A program made the position numbers and the translations under genes. Below the pieces are notes generated by a model. It was not told where the DNA came from. It made no database searches and was given only the letters and a program-made list of their open reading frames with translations. Source: Gammaproteobacteria bacterium (GTDB lineage: Bacteria > Pseudomonadota > Gammaproteobacteria > Steroidobacterales > Woeseiaceae). From it: DNA of 64,000 nucleotides. The stretch spans positions 186,001 to 250,000 of the forward strand of contig JAHZJK010000011.1 of the NCBI GenBank assembly GCA_022600955.1, read 5' to 3'. How positions within the stretch are numbered: the first letter of the stretch is position 1; each line of letters starts with the position of its first letter. Below are positions 62,454 to 64,000 of this stretch, piece after piece.

Positions 62454-62798
62454 GTGATACCCCCTGGTTGTTACTTGCTGTCTTCTTCACGGTCTTCTGA
62501 CCGAAGACTCTAAAGTTTCTTGATCCTAACGCTAGCAAGGCCGTTGAAACGTCGCCAATAGCTTCGTTTCCGCGTCCTATAACCAGCGTCTATGGACCCT
62601 TTTTATGATTTAAGCTCAGGAACCGCTCGAAATGCCCCCGATCGTCCAGTTTCGGCACGAATTCTCGCCGTGAGCCCTGATCCAATGCTCTCCCTCTCTC
62701 TGCACTCACTGTGCCACAGGTCCGTTTGCAGCGACAAGCGGGATGTCTTCCCTGCTACACATAACCTCAGGTTATACTCTGTGGGAAAAGAGGCTGCT
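62454..62798. promoter_or_regulatory. Divergent region with LysR-type palindrome
   Basis: 345 bp between the TonB receptor and the LysR gene. ATAACCTCAGGTTAT at 62761-62775 is a perfect seven-pair palindrome around one base and lies 23 bp before the LysR start. It is a good candidate operator for autoregulation. No other element was recognised. Confidence 0.55.
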
Positions 62799-63692
62799 AT
62801 GCGTTTGCGACAGATCGAGGTTTTTCACGCCGTTTATTCGAGCGGCTCCATGACCAGCGCCGCTGCCTTGCTGAATGTGTCACAGCCCTCGGTATCGAAG
62901 GTGCTGGCGCATGCCGAACAACAACTGGGTTACCTGCTGTTTGATCGTCTCAAGGGCAAACTGGTGCCAACCCCGGAAGCGCATCGGCTGTTCGCGCATG
63001 TCTCCACCGTCTACCGTGATGTCGATCGGCTGCGTCATGTCGCCGCCAATCTGCGAGCCGGCAACTCGGGCCGCATACGGGTCGCGAGCACGCCCGCATT
63101 CGGTCTTGAGGTTCTGCCGCAAGCGGTCGCCAGCTTCAGAAGCATGCACGATGACATCGTGTTCGAGATCGAAACCCTGCATCTTGACCAGATGCAGGAG
63201 GCTCTACTTGAGTCGCGCGTCGACTTGGGCCTCGCATTTGACCCTGTCGCGACGCCCGGCATCGATACGGAAACGCTGGCGAGCAGCCGTTTTGTTGCGA
63301 TCGCACACAGCAGCATCGAGCTTGGTGACAAGCCGGCCTTACAGGCCGGCGACCTCTGCGACCACCCGTTCGTCGGCCTGAACAGCCGTGGCCCTCTCGG
63401 CCGAATTCTGTCCGCGTACCTTGAGCCCGTTGCAGATCAACTCAAGATCGTCACCTGGTCAGAGACATACCACGTCGCCAAGGCACTCGTGGCCGCGGAA
63501 CCGAGCATAACGATCGCCGATGAAATTACTGCGAGGTCTGGTGGTTCGGGCGACCTGCAAATCCTGCAGCTGGATCCGGAGTTGCGCTTCGACATCAAGG
63601 TTTTGCGACTCGCTGCCCTGCCACTGTCGATCGCTGCGCAAAATTTTGTTCGGCACCTGCGACAAACCGTCGGACGATTCTTGCAGGGCTGA
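62799..63692 (+). CDS. LysR family transcriptional regulator
   Basis: 297 residues from the ATG at 62799 with AAAGAGG upstream; a longer frame to 62592 has no ribosome site and unrelated sequence. The HTH (MRLRQIEVFHAVYSSGSM, then VSQPSVSKVLAHAEQQLG) and the effector domain (from about 90) are typical. The next gene, in the same direction, is a DadA-like dehydrogenase, so control of amino-acid oxidation is likely. Confidence 0.88.
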   Translation: MRLRQIEVFHAVYSSGSMTSAAALLNVSQPSVSKVLAHAEQQLGYLLFDRLKGKLVPTPEAHRLFAHVSTVYRDVDRLRHVAANLRAGNSGRIRVASTPAFGLEVLPQAVASFRSMHDDIVFEIETLHLDQMQEALLESRVDLGLAFDPVATPGIDTETLASSRFVAIAHSSIELGDKPALQAGDLCDHPFVGLNSRGPLGRILSAYLEPVADQLKIVTWSETYHVAKALVAAEPSITIADEITARSGGSGDLQILQLDPELRFDIKVLRLAALPLSIAAQNFVRHLRQTVGRFLQG

Positions 63693-63791
63693 AGCCCATA
63701 GCCGGGAGTTATGGGGGCTCGAACAATGATCATTTGAGCGTGTCTTCGCTGCCTCAGTAGACTCGATCGTCAGCTTTACTGAGAAGAATCC

Positions 63792-64000
63792 ATGCACGTT
63801 GTCGTTGTAGGTGCCGGTGTTATCGGCGTGACCACCGCCTATTACCTGTCGCAATCGGGTTGCCGAGTGACGGTCGTCGACCGTGCGACCGAGGTGGCTG
63901 ACGGTGCCAGCCATGCCAATGGTGGACAGCTGTCCTACAGTTTTACAGACGCACTCGCCAAGCCAGAGTTTGTCGCCAGGATTCCCGGGCTACTGGCAGG
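63792..64000 (+). CDS. DadA-like FAD-dependent oxidoreductase, partial
   Basis: The first 69 residues are visible before the window ends. VVVVGAGVIGVTTAYYLSQ is the FAD-binding beta-alpha-beta motif, with acidic VVDRATEVADGAS and NGGQLSYSFTDALA as in the D-amino-acid dehydrogenase DadA. It should oxidise a D-amino acid at the membrane. The gene starts 99 bp after the LysR stop. Confidence 0.85.
   Translation, partial: MHVVVVGAGVIGVTTAYYLSQSGCRVTVVDRATEVADGASHANGGQLSYSFTDALAKPEFVARIPGLLA

Noticed and set aside
1-64000. CRISPR array
   Set aside because: No regularly spaced short repeats with unique spacers were seen, and no cas-like genes are present.

Overview
The window is chromosomal DNA of a Gram-negative bacterium, most likely a free-living gammaproteobacterium. 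The evidence is lipoprotein signal peptides, a TonB-dependent receptor, a TonB-like protein, DbpA, DUF5062 and polyhydroxyalkanoate-system families, and a dense set of c-di-GMP enzymes. Secreted amidohydrolases and peptidases suggest a peptide- or amide-scavenging life; a Woeseiaceae/Steroidobacterales-like origin is a guess.

Layout. (1) 1-7.5 kb: ordinary genes (DUF885 lipoprotein, aminotransferase divergent from a LysR regulator, DmpA-type aminopeptidase). The segment is flanked by a 226-bp direct repeat that copies the end of a small conserved gene. (2) 7.58-26.73 kb: a 19-kb defence island integrated in the 3' half of a tRNA-Arg(CCG) gene. The intact tRNA lies at the right end beside the integrase. 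The displaced 3' half, still followed by its terminator, lies at the left end. Cargo: two small proteins with Glu-x-Lys nuclease-like motifs; a Kiwa system (KwaA, KwaB) with a PIN-domain gene; a retron-type locus (promoter, strongly folded leader, small helical protein, XRE regulator, reverse transcriptase, DUF2188, DUF6338 and a Tyr-Gln-Pro-rich peptide); a TIR-like protein; a SIR2 protein; an AAA/DUF4143 ATPase; a second tyrosine recombinase with a partner and a remarkably hairpin-rich leader; IS-end-like repeats. (3) 26.7-31.8 kb: DUF2235 hydrolase, Bor-like lipoprotein and two divergent amidohydrolases. (4) 31.8-35.5 kb: an array of small unrelated genes separated by ~80-bp imperfect palindromes in a fixed orientation to the genes, resembling an integron cassette array but without classical attC ends. 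(5) 35.5-48.7 kb: secreted MBL hydrolase, a subtilase broken by one amber codon, three c-di-GMP proteins, DbpA and a host-attachment-type protein. (6) 48.7-64 kb: histidine kinase, double-receiver response regulator and TonB-C protein, then DUF5062, PHA-system, DUF3857/transglutaminase and esterase genes, a TonB receptor, a LysR regulator and the start of a DadA-like oxidoreductase.

The strongest candidates for something undescribed are the retron-type operon with its accessory trio, the hairpin-rich DNA in front of the solitary recombinase, and the palindrome-punctuated cassette array. Family names come from reading protein motifs by eye; no database search or RNA folding was run.
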